Assembly: GCF_902497745.1 (NCBI RefSeq)
Contig: NZ_CABVHJ010000001.1
Location: 248,001-312,000, forward strand
DNA from: Pseudomonas fluorescens
Lineage (GTDB): Bacteria; Pseudomonadota; Gammaproteobacteria; Pseudomonadales; Pseudomonadaceae
Direction: 5' to 3'
Length of the DNA: 64,000 nt
The position numbers and the translations under genes were made by a program. The notes beneath the pieces are model-generated. The model did no database searches and was not told the origin of the DNA. It saw only the letters and a list, made by a program, of their open reading frames with translations. The stretch's first letter is position 1, and each line of letters starts with the position of its first letter. This document shows positions 39,932-49,823 of this stretch, piece after piece.

Positions 39932-40654
39932 TCAGTCGGCCAGTGCAGCCTTTTGCAGTTCGAAGATTTCGTTCATGCCCTGCTTGGCCAGCTCCAGCAT
40001 GGCGTTCAAGTCTTCCGGCTGGAACGGCGCGCCTTCAGCGGTGCCCTGTACTTCGATGAAACCACCGGTGCTGGTCATCACTACGTTGAGGTCAGTCTCG
40101 GCAGCGGAATCTTCAAGATAGTCCAGATCCAGCACAGCCTCGCCTTGATACATGCCGACCGATACGGCACCGATCATTTGCTTGAGCGGATCACCGCCCT
40201 TCAGGCCGCCACGCTTCTTGATCACTTTCAGCGCATCAACCAAGGCAACCATGGCGCCGGTGATCGAAGCCGTACGAGTACCACCGTCGGCCTGGATCAC
40301 GTCGCAGTCAACATACAGGGTCACGTCGCCCAGTTTGGACATGTCCAGCGCGGCGCGCAGGGAACGGCCGATCAGACGCTGGATTTCAAGGGTGCGGCCG
40401 CCCTGTTTGCCACGGCTCGCTTCCCGCTGGTTACGCTCGCCAGTGGCGCGCGGCAGCATGCCGTACTCGGCGGTCAGCCAACCCTGGCCCTGGCCCTTGA
40501 GGAAGCGCGGCACGCCGTTTTCGACGCTGACGGTGCAGATGACTTTGGTATCACCGAATTCGACCAGCACCGAACCTTCGGCGTGCTTGGTGTAGTTGCG
40601 GGTAATGCGGATCGAGCGGAGCTGATCGGCAGCGCGACCACTTGGACGTTTCAT
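39932..40654 (-). CDS. rph: Ribonuclease PH
   Basis: A 240-residue phosphorolytic 3'-5' exoribonuclease: [20 protein letters not shown], then [24 protein letters not shown]-type RSLRAALDM and [19 protein letters not shown], the conserved phosphate-binding and catalytic region. It trims tRNA 3' ends. The start at 40654 matches the family; 36 upstream codons in frame are rejected. It is divergent from yicC. Confidence 0.97.
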   Translation of the reverse strand: MKRPSGRAADQLRSIRITRNYTKHAEGSVLVEFGDTKVICTVSVENGVPRFLKGQGQGWLTAEYGMLPRATGERNQREASRGKQGGRTLEIQRLIGRSLRAALDMSKLGDVTLYVDCDVIQADGGTRTASITGAMVALVDALKVIKKRGGLKGGDPLKQMIGAVSVGMYQGEAVLDLDYLEDSAAETDLNVVMTSTGGFIEVQGTAEGAPFQPEDLNAMLELAKQGMNEIFELQKAALAD

Positions 40655-40924
40655 AGGAGATACCTGTACTGAGGACGGAAAACTGCCGAGCATTATAGAG
40701 CGCTGCACCGCCCCTGGGCACTCGCTAAAAAATCGGGTCGACGACTGAAGCCCTTGGAACACCCATTACCGACGGGCTGCAGCCCTTTGTCACACCGTGT
40801 GTTTGGGCGCATTCGCCGCACTGCGCTACAATCCTGCGCCTTTGCTGCCAGTCGGCTTAAATTCATTGATATCGAGCCTGCGGAAAATCCCTGCGGTGCC
40901 GATCTGCATTGCGAGGTCACCGCC

Positions 40925-41788
40925 ATGGTGCACAGCATGACCGCCTTCGCCCGCGTCGAGAAAGCCGGGGCCCAGGGCACCCTGAGCTGGGAGCTGCGCT
41001 CGGTCAACAGCCGCTACCTTGAACCGCACCTGCGTTTGCCGGAGTCGTTTCGCGACCTCGAAGGCGCGGTGCGTGAAGCGCTGCGTCAAGGTCTGTCGCG
41101 AGGCAAACTGGAATGCACCCTGCGTTTCACCGAAGAAAGCACCGGCAAACCGCTGCAAGTCGATCGCGAGCGCGCCGCGCAGTTGGTCGCTGCGGCCGAG
41201 ACCGTTGCCGGCCTGATCAAGAATCCTGCCGCACTGAATCCGCTTGAGGTGCTGGCCTGGCCCGGTGTACTGGTCGGCGATGCGAGCGACCCGCAGGCAC
41301 TGAATGCCGACGCACTCGCCCTGTTCAATCAAGGCTTGAAAGAGTTGAAGGCCGGCCGCGAGCGCGAAGGCGCGGAGCTGGCACGCTTGATCAACGAGCG
41401 CCTGACCTCTATCGAAGAAGACGTCGTGACCCTGCGTGAACTGGTGCCACAAATGCTCGCCACTCAGCGCCAGAAGGTCCTCGATCGCTTCACCGATATG
41501 AAGGCGGAGCTTGATCCTCAGCGCCTCGAACAGGAAATGGTCATGCTCGCGCAAAAGAGCGACGTGGCCGAAGAACTGGATCGCCTGAGCACCCACATCA
41601 TCGAAGTGCGCCGGGTGCTCAAGTCCGGCGGTGCGGCCGGACGCCGTCTCGACTTCCTGATGCAGGAACTCAACCGCGAAGCCAACACACTGGGCTCCAA
41701 GGCCTTCGATCCGCGCAGCACCCAGGCCGCCGTCAACCTCAAAGTGTTGATCGAGCAGATGCGCGAACAAGTGCAGAATATTGAGTAA
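40925..41788 (+). CDS. yicC: YicC-family endoribonuclease
   Basis: A 287-residue YicC/YloC protein opening MVHSMTAFARVEKAGAQGTL and ending in the DUF1732 region (AEELDRLSTHIIEVRRVLKS, GRRLDFLMQELNREANTLGSK). YicC proteins are endoribonucleases; in E. coli YicC is tied to degradation of the sRNA RyhB. The start at 40925 is the family start; the frame is open 57 codons upstream. gmk follows after 12 bp, the usual yicC-gmk pair. Confidence 0.95.
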   Translation: MVHSMTAFARVEKAGAQGTLSWELRSVNSRYLEPHLRLPESFRDLEGAVREALRQGLSRGKLECTLRFTEESTGKPLQVDRERAAQLVAAAETVAGLIKNPAALNPLEVLAWPGVLVGDASDPQALNADALALFNQGLKELKAGREREGAELARLINERLTSIEEDVVTLRELVPQMLATQRQKVLDRFTDMKAELDPQRLEQEMVMLAQKSDVAEELDRLSTHIIEVRRVLKSGGAAGRRLDFLMQELNREANTLGSKAFDPRSTQAAVNLKVLIEQMREQVQNIE

Positions 41789-42421
<633 letters not shown>

Positions 42422-42489
42422 AACAGCACTTCCCAAAACAGCTGCAAGCGCTTTACATTGGTGCTTGCAGCGCGTTGAAGGGCTTGGTC

Positions 42490-42526
42490 AAAAAATCAGC
42501 GCTTCCCTAATCGCTGGTGATTTTTT
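42490..42526 (+). terminator. Probable terminator between gmk and rpoZ
   Basis: AAAAAATCAGCG and CGCTGGTGATTTTTT form a stem with a three-base bulge and a ten-base loop, ending in T6. A separate 9-bp stem GCTGCAAGC/GCTTGCAGC lies at 42441-42471. Confidence 0.5.
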
Positions 42527-42589
42527 AAACTGTTTAGTCCGCTCGCCCAACCGGGCAGCGCGCATATTGCATTCGCTCCGAGGAATACC

Positions 42590-42853
42590 ATGGCCCGCGT
42601 AACCGTTGAAGACTGCCTAGAACACGTGGAAAACCGCTTTGAGCTGGTCATGCTCTCTACCAAGCGTGCCCGTCAACTGGCCACCGGCGGCAAAGAGCCA
42701 CTGGTCCAGTGGGAAAACGACAAGCCGACTGTTGTCGCCCTGCGTGAAATCGCTGAAGGCCTGATGAGCTACCAGTTCATCGCCGAGCAGGAAATTGTCC
42801 ATGAAGACCCGGTCTTCGCTGCGTTCGAGGACGAGTCCAACGAGGCCGTCTAA
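42590..42853 (+). CDS. rpoZ: RNA polymerase omega subunit
   Basis: An 87-residue protein opening [20 protein letters not shown] with [13 protein letters not shown], the omega family. It helps assemble RNA polymerase and forms part of one ppGpp site. It is followed after 57 bp by spoT, so ppGpp synthesis and one of its targets are encoded together. GAGGA precedes the ATG. Confidence 0.97.
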   Translation: MARVTVEDCLEHVENRFELVMLSTKRARQLATGGKEPLVQWENDKPTVVALREIAEGLMSYQFIAEQEIVHEDPVFAAFEDESNEAV

Positions 42854-42910
42854 GCCTATGCCTGGTCGACGTAGCACGGCGCGGGATCACAGCTTACGGC
42901 AGGAATCATC

Positions 42911-45016
42911 ATGCCGAGCATAGACGCCCTCGCCGATCGCTTATCGACCTACCTCGGCAACGACCAGGTCAACCTGGTCCGCCGAGCGTATTTCTATGCC
43001 GAACAAGCCCATGACGGTCAACGCCGTCGCAGTGGCGAGGCGTATGTCACGCATCCTCTTGCCGTGGCCAATATTCTTGCCGACATGCACATGGACCATC
43101 AGAGCCTGATGGCTGCGATGCTGCATGACGTGATCGAAGACACCGGTATCGCCAAGGAAGCGCTGCAAGCGCAGTTCGGTGAAACCGTGGCCGAACTGGT
43201 CGACGGGGTCAGCAAACTGACCCAGATGAATTTCGAGACCAAGGCCGAAGCCCAAGCCGAAAACTTCCAGAAAATGGCCATGGCCATGGCGCGCGACATT
43301 CGCGTGATCCTGGTCAAACTCGCTGACCGCCTGCACAACATGCGCACGCTGGAAGTGCTGTCCGGCGAAAAGCGCCGGCGCATCGCCAAGGAAACCCTCG
43401 AAATTTACGCGCCCATCGCCAACCGGCTGGGCATGCATGCGATCCGTATCGAATTCGAAGACCTCGGCTTCAAGGCCATGCACCCGATGCGCTCCGCGCG
43501 GATCTACCAGGCGGTCAAGCGCGCTCGGGGCAACCGCAAGGAAATCGTCAACAAGATCGAAGAATCCCTCGGTCATTGCCTCGCGATCGACGGCATCCAG
43601 GGCGAAGTCAGCGGTCGTCAGAAACACCTCTACGGCATCTACAAGAAAATGCGCGGCAAGCGTCGGGCCTTCAACGAGATCATGGACGTCTATGCGTTCC
43701 GGATAATCGTCGACAAGGTCGATACCTGCTACCGCGTGCTAGGCGCTGTGCATAATTTGTACAAACCGCTGCCGGGGCGCTTCAAGGATTACATCGCGAT
43801 TCCCAAGGCCAACGGCTATCAGTCGCTGCACACCACGCTGTTCGGCATGCACGGCGTACCGATCGAGATCCAGATCCGTACCCGCGAAATGGAAGAGATG
43901 GCCAACAACGGCATCGCCGCCCATTGGCTGTACAAATCCAGCGGTGACGAGCAGCCGAAAGGCACTCACGCCCGCGCCCGTCAGTGGGTCAAAGGCGTGC
44001 TGGAAATGCAGCAACGTGCCGGCAACTCGCTGGAATTCATCGAAAGCGTGAAGATCGACCTGTTCCCGGACGAGGTCTACGTCTTCACCCCGAAAGGCCG
44101 GATCATGGAGCTGCCGAAAGGCTCCACGGCGGTGGATTTTGCCTACGCGGTGCACACCGACGTCGGCAACAGCTGCATTGCCTGCCGGATCAACCGCCGT
44201 CTTGCACCGCTGTCCGAACCGCTGCAAAGCGGCTCCACGGTCGAGATCGTCAGCGCACCCGGCGCTCGGCCGAATCCGGCATGGCTCAACTTTGTGGTCA
44301 CCGGCAAGGCGCGCACGCATATCCGCCATGCGTTGAAACTGCAGCGTCGCTCCGAGTCCATCAGCCTCGGCGAACGCCTGCTGAACAAAGTCCTCAACGG
44401 TTTCGATAGTTCGCTGGAGAAGATCCCGGCTGAACGCGTCAAAGCAATGCTCACCGAGTACCGCCTCGAACTGATCGAAGACTTGCTCGAAGACATTGGC
44501 CTGGGTAATCGCATGGCCTACGTAGTCGCCCGCCGCCTGCTTGGCGAAGGCGAACAATTGCCAAGCCCTGAAGGTCCGCTGGCGATTCGCGGTACCGAAG
44601 GTCTGGTACTCAGCTACGCCAAGTGCTGCACGCCGATCCCGGGCGACCCGATCGTCGGGCACCTGTCGGCGGGCAAAGGCATGGTCGTGCACCTGGACAA
44701 CTGCCGCAACATCAGCGAAATACGGCACAACCCGGAAAAATGCATCCAGCTCTCGTGGGCCAAGGATGTCACCGGCGAATTCAACGTCGAACTGCGCGTC
44801 GAACTGGAACACCAGCGCGGCCTGATCGCCCTGCTGGCCAGCAGCGTCAACGCCGCCGACGGCAATATCGAGAAAATCAGCATGGACGAACGCGATGGTC
44901 GCATCAGCGTGGTCCAGTTGGTGGTCAGCGTCCACGACCGTGTGCACCTGGCCCGCGTGATCAAGAAGCTGCGCGCTTTGACCGGGGTGATCCGCATCAC
45001 CCGCATGCGTGCATAA
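42911..45016 (+). CDS. spoT: Bifunctional (p)ppGpp synthase/hydrolase SpoT
   Basis: A 701-residue RSH protein. The hydrolase HD domain has LLHDVIEDTGI-type MLHDVIEDTGIAKEALQ near residue 75; the synthetase domain includes KANGYQSLHTTLFG (~300); a TGS domain (VYVFTPKGRIMELPKGSTAV) and a C-terminal ACT domain follow. Both enzymatic domains look intact. Length and neighbours (rpoZ, ridA, recG nearby) mark it as SpoT, not RelA. It sets ppGpp levels in fatty acid, carbon and phosphate starvation. Confidence 0.97.
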   Translation: MPSIDALADRLSTYLGNDQVNLVRRAYFYAEQAHDGQRRRSGEAYVTHPLAVANILADMHMDHQSLMAAMLHDVIEDTGIAKEALQAQFGETVAELVDGVSKLTQMNFETKAEAQAENFQKMAMAMARDIRVILVKLADRLHNMRTLEVLSGEKRRRIAKETLEIYAPIANRLGMHAIRIEFEDLGFKAMHPMRSARIYQAVKRARGNRKEIVNKIEESLGHCLAIDGIQGEVSGRQKHLYGIYKKMRGKRRAFNEIMDVYAFRIIVDKVDTCYRVLGAVHNLYKPLPGRFKDYIAIPKANGYQSLHTTLFGMHGVPIEIQIRTREMEEMANNGIAAHWLYKSSGDEQPKGTHARARQWVKGVLEMQQRAGNSLEFIESVKIDLFPDEVYVFTPKGRIMELPKGSTAVDFAYAVHTDVGNSCIACRINRRLAPLSEPLQSGSTVEIVSAPGARPNPAWLNFVVTGKARTHIRHALKLQRRSESISLGERLLNKVLNGFDSSLEKIPAERVKAMLTEYRLELIEDLLEDIGLGNRMAYVVARRLLGEGEQLPSPEGPLAIRGTEGLVLSYAKCCTPIPGDPIVGHLSAGKGMVVHLDNCRNISEIRHNPEKCIQLSWAKDVTGEFNVELRVELEHQRGLIALLASSVNAADGNIEKISMDERDGRISVVQLVVSVHDRVHLARVIKKLRALTGVIRITRMRA

Positions 45017-45040
45017 CTCAACCATTACAAGGAGTCATAC

Positions 45041-45421
45041 ATGACCAAGACTGTTATCACCAGCGACAAGGCCCCGGCCGCCATCGGTACTTACTCCCAG
45101 GCGATCAAGGCAGGCAACACTGTTTACATGTCGGGTCAGATCCCTCTGGACCCAAAAACCATGGAACTGGTTGAAGGCTTCGAAGCCCAGACCGTCCAGG
45201 TGTTCGAGAACCTCAAAGCCGTGGCTGAAGCCGCTGGCGGTTCGTTCAAGGACATCGTCAAACTGAACATCTTCCTCACCGACCTGAGCCACTTCGCCAA
45301 GGTCAACGAGATCATGGGCAAGTACTTCGACCAGCCATACCCGGCCCGCGCCGCCATCGGCGTGGCTGCCCTGCCAAAGGGTTCGCAGGTTGAAATGGAT
45401 GCCATTCTGGTCATCGAGTGA
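45041..45421 (+). CDS. ridA: 2-iminobutanoate/2-iminopropanoate deaminase RidA
   Basis: A 126-residue Rid[34 protein letters not shown], and the C-terminal [20 protein letters not shown] with the active-site Arg. It hydrolyses enamines and imines released by threonine and serine dehydratases. It follows spoT by 24 bp, a conserved order. AAGGAG precedes its ATG. Confidence 0.95.
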   Translation: MTKTVITSDKAPAAIGTYSQAIKAGNTVYMSGQIPLDPKTMELVEGFEAQTVQVFENLKAVAEAAGGSFKDIVKLNIFLTDLSHFAKVNEIMGKYFDQPYPARAAIGVAALPKGSQVEMDAILVIE

Positions 45422-45488
45422 TGCGCACGGCGCGGCCTTCAAACGCCGCGCTGACTGCTGCAACAAAAGGTTTTGAAAGGATTCCACC

Positions 45489-46229
45489 ATGCGCAAAGCG
45501 CTAGCTCTCCCGCTGCTCGCCATTTTCCTCGGCGGCTGCGCCAGCAACCCTGCAGACCGTGACATCAGCGGCACCTGGATCAACCAGGTGGCGATCGATG
45601 CCGCAGCCAAGGGCGGCCCCCTGCGCGAAGCGCTTCAGGCTTACGGCCCGAACCTTGAGTGGGACGTCAACACCAAGGCCAGTCAGGCCCGCTACACCAA
45701 CGGTTTTGAGAACGTCGAAGGACGGCTGCTGGATGAAAAATCCGGTGCCTGGAAAGTCGACTTCTATGGCAGTTCCGCCAGCGAGCTGAAACGCGATGGC
45801 GGGCAACTGCAGCAAGCCGCCAGCGAGAACGAACCCGAGCAGGTGTTCGACCGCGCACAGATTCCGGTGCCGGAAGGCGCGCCGATCGGTGCCAGTTTCG
45901 AGCGTGCACTGTATTCCGCCTACATGGGCGGCAGTTGGACAATCGCCAGTGGTCAGGGCGAAGGCGGCACCGTGCAGTTCCAGGCTGATGGCCAGGTTTC
46001 CGGTTTGCCGGGGGCCGACCGTTATGCCTTGTGCCTGGCAGGTGATTGCGCGTCGATGAGCAGCACCAACGACAACATGTGGTTGCAGCTCAACGGCCAA
46101 GGCAATGCCTACATCTTTGCGCGCAAGGGCAAGGAACTGGAGATTTTCCAGGCTGTGAACACGGCACTGGCAGATGAAATGCCGCAGTACACGCCGGGCG
46201 AGCGCAAGTGGTTGCTGGAGAAGCAGTAA
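45489..46229 (+). CDS. Lipoprotein of unknown function
   Basis: A 246-residue protein with a lipoprotein signal MRKALALPLLAIFLGGCAS (lipid Cys at 17). After the Cys come a polar N-terminal domain and a C-terminal beta-rich domain with a Cys pair (YALCLAGDCASM). No family was recognised. It follows ridA by 67 bp on the same strand and may belong to the spoT-ridA transcript. RBS AAAGGA lies just upstream. Confidence 0.8.
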   Translation: MRKALALPLLAIFLGGCASNPADRDISGTWINQVAIDAAAKGGPLREALQAYGPNLEWDVNTKASQARYTNGFENVEGRLLDEKSGAWKVDFYGSSASELKRDGGQLQQAASENEPEQVFDRAQIPVPEGAPIGASFERALYSAYMGGSWTIASGQGEGGTVQFQADGQVSGLPGADRYALCLAGDCASMSSTNDNMWLQLNGQGNAYIFARKGKELEIFQAVNTALADEMPQYTPGERKWLLEKQ

Positions 46230-46258
46230 CCCGTCTCTGAAACCGCTGAAGATCAAAT

Positions 46259-46347
46259 GTGGGAGCGAGCCTGCTCGCGAAAGCAGTGTGTCAGTCAAAG
46301 CAATGTTGCCTGATACACCGCTTTCGCGAGCAGGCTCGCTCCCACAG
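46259..46347. repeat. REP inverted pair (REPIN)
   Basis: TGTGGGAGCGAGCCTGCTCG and inverted TTTCGCGAGCAGGCTCGCTC arms separate the convergent lipoprotein and epimerase genes. Confidence 0.9.
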
Positions 46348-46368
46348 TTGTTTTGCGTGGTTAGAAAG

Positions 46369-47226
46369 TCAGCATTTACCGTCGAGGATCGCGGCGTAGC
46401 CCTCACGGTAGCTTGGGTACGTTGGCGTCCAGCCCAACGCTTTCGCCCGGCCATTGCTGCAGCGCTTGCTACCGGTTCGGCGCACGCTCGCGTCTTCCGA
46501 CCATTCGGTAACGCCCAGATACTCGCGCAACCAGCCCACTACTTCGGCCAACGGTGCCGGCGCGTCGTCGACGCCGATGTAGAAATCCTCCAGCTTCACG
46601 CCTTGCCGAGCCTTCTCCAAAAGGAACGCCAGCAATCCTGCCGCGTCGTCAGCATGAATCCGGTTGCCGTATAACGGAGGTTCGACCGCCACGCGATAAC
46701 CGCGACGCACTTGAGTCAGCAGCCATTCGCGGCCCGGGCCGTAGATTCCGGTCAAACGCAGAATGCTCGCTGGAATGCCACTTTTAAGCGCGACCTGCTC
46801 AGCCTCAAGCATCAATCGTCCTGAATAACCGGCAGCGATGGTCTCTGAGTTCTCATCGACCCACTCACCCTCCTGCTGTCCATAAACACTGCTGCTGGAG
46901 ACGAAGATCAGCCGCTCAGGCACCTGACCGTAATCCTCCAGCCAGCTCAGCACGTTCTGCAAACCCTGCACATAAGCCGCGCGATAACCGGCCTCATCGT
47001 GATCGGTCGCAGCGGCGCAATACACCAGATAGTCCACGGCACCCACCGGCCAGGTCGCCGGGCAGTCTTCATTGAACAGGTCACCGGCAACGCCGATCAC
47101 ACCGTCAGGCAGCTTCGAAACGTCACGGCGCAGGCCGTGAACTTCCCAGCCAGCCGCCAGCAATTGCTTGGCCAGACGACTGCCGACATCACCACAACCG
47201 GCGATCAAAACAGAAGGCGCGGACAT
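46369..47226 (-). CDS. NAD-dependent epimerase/dehydratase-like protein (YeeZ-type)
   Basis: A 285-residue extended-SDR protein. The nucleotide-binding GxxGxxG is near the N-terminus (VLIAGCGDVGSRLAKQLLAA), then VDYLVYCAAATD and the SSSSVYGQ segment. Its final third includes GIYGPGREWLL. It resembles YeeZ/SDR-a7 epimerase-like proteins of unknown substrate. The start at 47226 has AGGAG seven bases upstream; a TTG directly before it is an alternative. Confidence 0.85.
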   Translation of the reverse strand: MSAPSVLIAGCGDVGSRLAKQLLAAGWEVHGLRRDVSKLPDGVIGVAGDLFNEDCPATWPVGAVDYLVYCAAATDHDEAGYRAAYVQGLQNVLSWLEDYGQVPERLIFVSSSSVYGQQEGEWVDENSETIAAGYSGRLMLEAEQVALKSGIPASILRLTGIYGPGREWLLTQVRRGYRVAVEPPLYGNRIHADDAAGLLAFLLEKARQGVKLEDFYIGVDDAPAPLAEVVGWLREYLGVTEWSEDASVRRTGSKRCSNGRAKALGWTPTYPSYREGYAAILDGKC

Positions 47227-47318
47227 CAAAAAACTCCTATCGCAAAGGCACAGACTAGCGTTGGCACAGGACGAACGGCTAGCAATGCTAGAAAAAAAGA
47301 TACTCTATTACTTTTGTT

Positions 47319-47339
47319 AACAAGAATTACTTGCAATAA
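47319..47339 (+). promoter_or_regulatory. Candidate Fur box upstream of exbB
   Basis: AACAAGAATTACTTGCAATA resembles the GAATNATTTGCAAT half-repeats of Pseudomonas Fur boxes and lies about 80 bp before exbB, in an AT-rich stretch. Several mismatches to consensus. Confidence 0.4.
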
Positions 47340-47414
47340 TGCACGCCACTTTTGTTCTCGGCCTCACGAGGCCTGGTAGAGCATCACCGTTTTTCTATCT
47401 CAGGTCCGGCCAGC

Positions 47415-48368
47415 ATGACACGTAATCAAATCCCCGCTTCGCCAACCAATCGACCTCGCGCCTGGAGCGCGCTGGCGGCTCTGCTGCTCAGCATGATGCT
47501 GGCGCCGACTGCCGCTTTCGCCGACGCCCAGGCACCTGCAACGCCAGCCGCCACCGAGCAAAGCGCACCAGCGGCCGCTCCGGCTGCCCCGGCCGCTACC
47601 GATCCGGTGCAAGCGGTTGACGCTGCCGACGTCCCTGAAGTTCTTGAAGCCGACAACAGCCTGGGCATGGCCCACGACCTGTCGCCGTGGGGCATGTACC
47701 AGAACGCCGACATCATCGTGAAAATCGTGATGATCGGTCTGGCCATCGCTTCCATCATCACCTGGACCATCTGGATCGCCAAAGGCTTCGAGCTGATGGG
47801 CGCCAAGCGTCGTCTGCGTGGCGAAATCGCCGCCCTGAAGAAAGCCACCACCCTGAAAGAAGCCAGCGCAACCGCCGGCAAAGAAGGCACCCTCGCCAAC
47901 CTGCTGGTGCACGACGCCCTCGAAGAGATGCGCCTGTCGGTCAACAGCCGCGAGAAAGAAGGCATCAAGGAACGCGTCAGCTTCCGTCTCGAGCGCCTCG
48001 TAGCAGCCTGCGGTCGTAACATGAGCAGCGGCACCGGCGTCCTCGCCACTATCGGTTCCACCGCGCCGTTTGTCGGCCTGTTCGGTACCGTGTGGGGCAT
48101 CATGAACTCCTTCATCGGCATCGCCAAAACCCAGACCACCAACCTCGCCGTTGTAGCACCGGGTATCGCTGAAGCGCTGCTGGCCACCGCACTGGGTCTG
48201 GTTGCGGCGATTCCAGCCGTGGTGATCTACAACGTGTTCGCCCGCTCCATCGCCGGTTACAAGGCGCAGGTTTCCGATGCATCGGCAGAAGTGCTGCTGC
48301 TGGTCAGCCGCGACCTCGACCACCAGCCTGAGCGCAGCTCGCAGCCGCACATGGTCAAAGTGGGGTAA
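47415..48368 (+). CDS. exbB: TonB-system proton channel protein ExbB
   Basis: A 317-residue ExbB with the Pseudomonas-type N-terminal extension: signal-like segment (LAALLLSMMLAPTAAFADA), an Ala/Pro-rich stretch, then TM helices. Conserved MotA/ExbB features are LATIGSTAPFVGLFGTVWGI and GIAEALLATALGLVAAIPAV. With ExbD it forms the proton channel that energises TonB. The start at 47415 follows the family; 21 upstream codons in frame are discarded. First gene of exbB-exbD-tonB. Confidence 0.95.
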   Translation: MTRNQIPASPTNRPRAWSALAALLLSMMLAPTAAFADAQAPATPAATEQSAPAAAPAAPAATDPVQAVDAADVPEVLEADNSLGMAHDLSPWGMYQNADIIVKIVMIGLAIASIITWTIWIAKGFELMGAKRRLRGEIAALKKATTLKEASATAGKEGTLANLLVHDALEEMRLSVNSREKEGIKERVSFRLERLVAACGRNMSSGTGVLATIGSTAPFVGLFGTVWGIMNSFIGIAKTQTTNLAVVAPGIAEALLATALGLVAAIPAVVIYNVFARSIAGYKAQVSDASAEVLLLVSRDLDHQPERSSQPHMVKVG

Positions 48369-48374
48369 TCGGCC

Positions 48375-48803
48375 ATGGGCCTGCATTTGAAAGAAGGCGC
48401 AGACGACGATCTGGCCGAGAACCACGAAATCAACGTCACGCCGTTCATCGACGTGATGCTGGTGCTGTTGATCATCTTCATGGTGGCCGCGCCATTGGCC
48501 ACCGTGGACATCAAAGTCGACCTGCCTGCCTCGACCGCCAAACCGGCACCGCGGCCAGAGAAACCGGTGTTCCTCAGCGTCAAGGCTGACCAGCGCCTGT
48601 ACATCGGCGACGATGAAGTGAAAGCCGAAACCCTTGGCGCCGTGCTCGACGCCAAGACCCAGGGCAAGAAAGACACCACCATCTTCTTCCAGGCCGACAA
48701 AGGCGTGGATTACGGCGACCTCATGAGCGTGATGGACAAGCTGCGCTCCGCCGGTTACCTGAAGGTTGGTCTGGTCGGACTTGAGACGGCAGCCAAGAAA
48801 TGA
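48375..48803 (+). CDS. exbD: TonB-system protein ExbD
   Basis: A 142-residue ExbD: short cytoplasmic start with ENHEINVTPFIDVMLVLLII (one TM helix holding the proton-carrying Asp), followed by a periplasmic domain. It starts six bases after exbB and its stop overlaps the tonB start by four bases (ATGA), showing translational coupling. Confidence 0.96.
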   Translation: MGLHLKEGADDDLAENHEINVTPFIDVMLVLLIIFMVAAPLATVDIKVDLPASTAKPAPRPEKPVFLSVKADQRLYIGDDEVKAETLGAVLDAKTQGKKDTTIFFQADKGVDYGDLMSVMDKLRSAGYLKVGLVGLETAAKK

Positions 48804-49546
48804 TCACGACGCGCCATAAGCTGAGGCGTTACAGCGGTAGCCTGGCCGTGGTGCTGGGCGTGCATGCGCTGGCCATCGCGTTGGCGCTGAACTGGACCGC
48901 CCGCCCGCCCATCGAATTGCCGCCGCAGGCAATGATGGTCGAACTGGCCCCGGTTCCGGCCCCGCCACCGCCTGCTCCGCCGAAAGTCGTCACACCGCCG
49001 CAGCCACCGGCTCCGGTTGAAGAGTTGCCGATTCCGAAGCTGGCCGAAGCACCGAAAGCTGAAATCGCGGTGCAGAAACCCAAGCCGAAGCCAAAGCCGA
49101 AACCGCCGAAGCCGATCGAGAAGAAGCTGCCCGATCCACCGAAGGAAAAACCTTCCGAGGAGAAACCGGCTGATACGCAACCGACTCAGGCACCGACGGA
49201 GAAATCCACCCAGCCTGCACCGGGTCCGTCGCCTGCTCAGATGGCGGCCAAGGCCAGCTGGCAAGGCACCCTGCTCGCGCATTTGGCCAAGTACAAAAAG
49301 TACCCGGCCAGTGCTCAGGCACGGGGCAAGGAAGGCTTGAACCGTCTGCGTTTTGTGGTCGATGCCGAAGGTAATGTGTTGTCGTTCGAACTGGTGGGCC
49401 GTTCCGGCAACGCCGATCTGGACCGGGCCACCCTGGAAATGATCCGCCGCGCGCAACCGCTGCCCAAGCCGCCGGCCGACATGCTCAACAACGGCTCGAT
49501 CGAAATTGTTGCGCCGTTTGTTTACTCCCTCGAACGCCGCCGCTAA
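48800..49546 (+). CDS. tonB: Energy transducer TonB
   Basis: A 248-residue TonB: one N-terminal TM helix (GSLAVVLGVHALAIALAL), a long proline/lysine-rich periplasmic spacer (residues ~45-140, with KPKPKPKPKPPKP), and a C-terminal domain (LAHLAKYKKYPASAQARGKE, LNRLRFVVDAEGNVLSFEL). It transmits the proton-motive force to outer-membrane receptors for siderophores and other ligands. It ends the exbB-exbD-tonB operon. Confidence 0.96.
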   Translation: MITTRHKLRRYSGSLAVVLGVHALAIALALNWTARPPIELPPQAMMVELAPVPAPPPPAPPKVVTPPQPPAPVEELPIPKLAEAPKAEIAVQKPKPKPKPKPPKPIEKKLPDPPKEKPSEEKPADTQPTQAPTEKSTQPAPGPSPAQMAAKASWQGTLLAHLAKYKKYPASAQARGKEGLNRLRFVVDAEGNVLSFELVGRSGNADLDRATLEMIRRAQPLPKPPADMLNNGSIEIVAPFVYSLERRR

Positions 49547-49562
49547 GCAACACCGCAATACC

Positions 49563-49653
49563 CTGTGGGAGCGAGCCTGCTCGCGAAGAGGTCGTGTCAG
49601 TCAGTACATGTTTGTCTGACCCACCGCTTTCGCGAGCAGGCTCGCTCCCACAG
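49563..49653. repeat. REP inverted pair (REPIN)
   Basis: CTGTGGGAGCGAGCCTGCTC and inverted TTTCGCGAGCAGGCTCGCTC arms lie just beyond tonB. Confidence 0.9.
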
Positions 49654-49682
49654 TGGTTATGTGTTGAACGTCAGATCGAAAT

Positions 49683-49704
49683 AAAGGCACCGAAAGGTGC
49701 CTTT
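49683..49704 (+). terminator. Terminator after the tonB operon
   Basis: AAAGGCACC and GGTGCCTTT form a 9-bp stem with loop GAAA and a short T4 tail, about 135 bp past tonB and before oxyR. Confidence 0.7.
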
Positions 49705-49823
49705 TGCGTATCTGCCCGCGGCAAACCGACATTGCCCGGTGTCGCATGCCTCCCTCAGTCTGATAACGTGCGTCTATCGATTGCAGCCGGTATGCTTGGC
49801 CCGCATCTTCATGGACGCTTGCT

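Noticed and set aside
42441..42471. Stem GCTGCAAGC/GCTTGCAGC as the gmk terminator
   Set aside because: No T run follows it; the bulged stem at 42490-42526 ending in T6 is the better candidate.
46256..46350. Inverted repeat ends as an insertion-sequence remnant
   Set aside because: The arms match the REP core found in nine other places and enclose only a short spacer.
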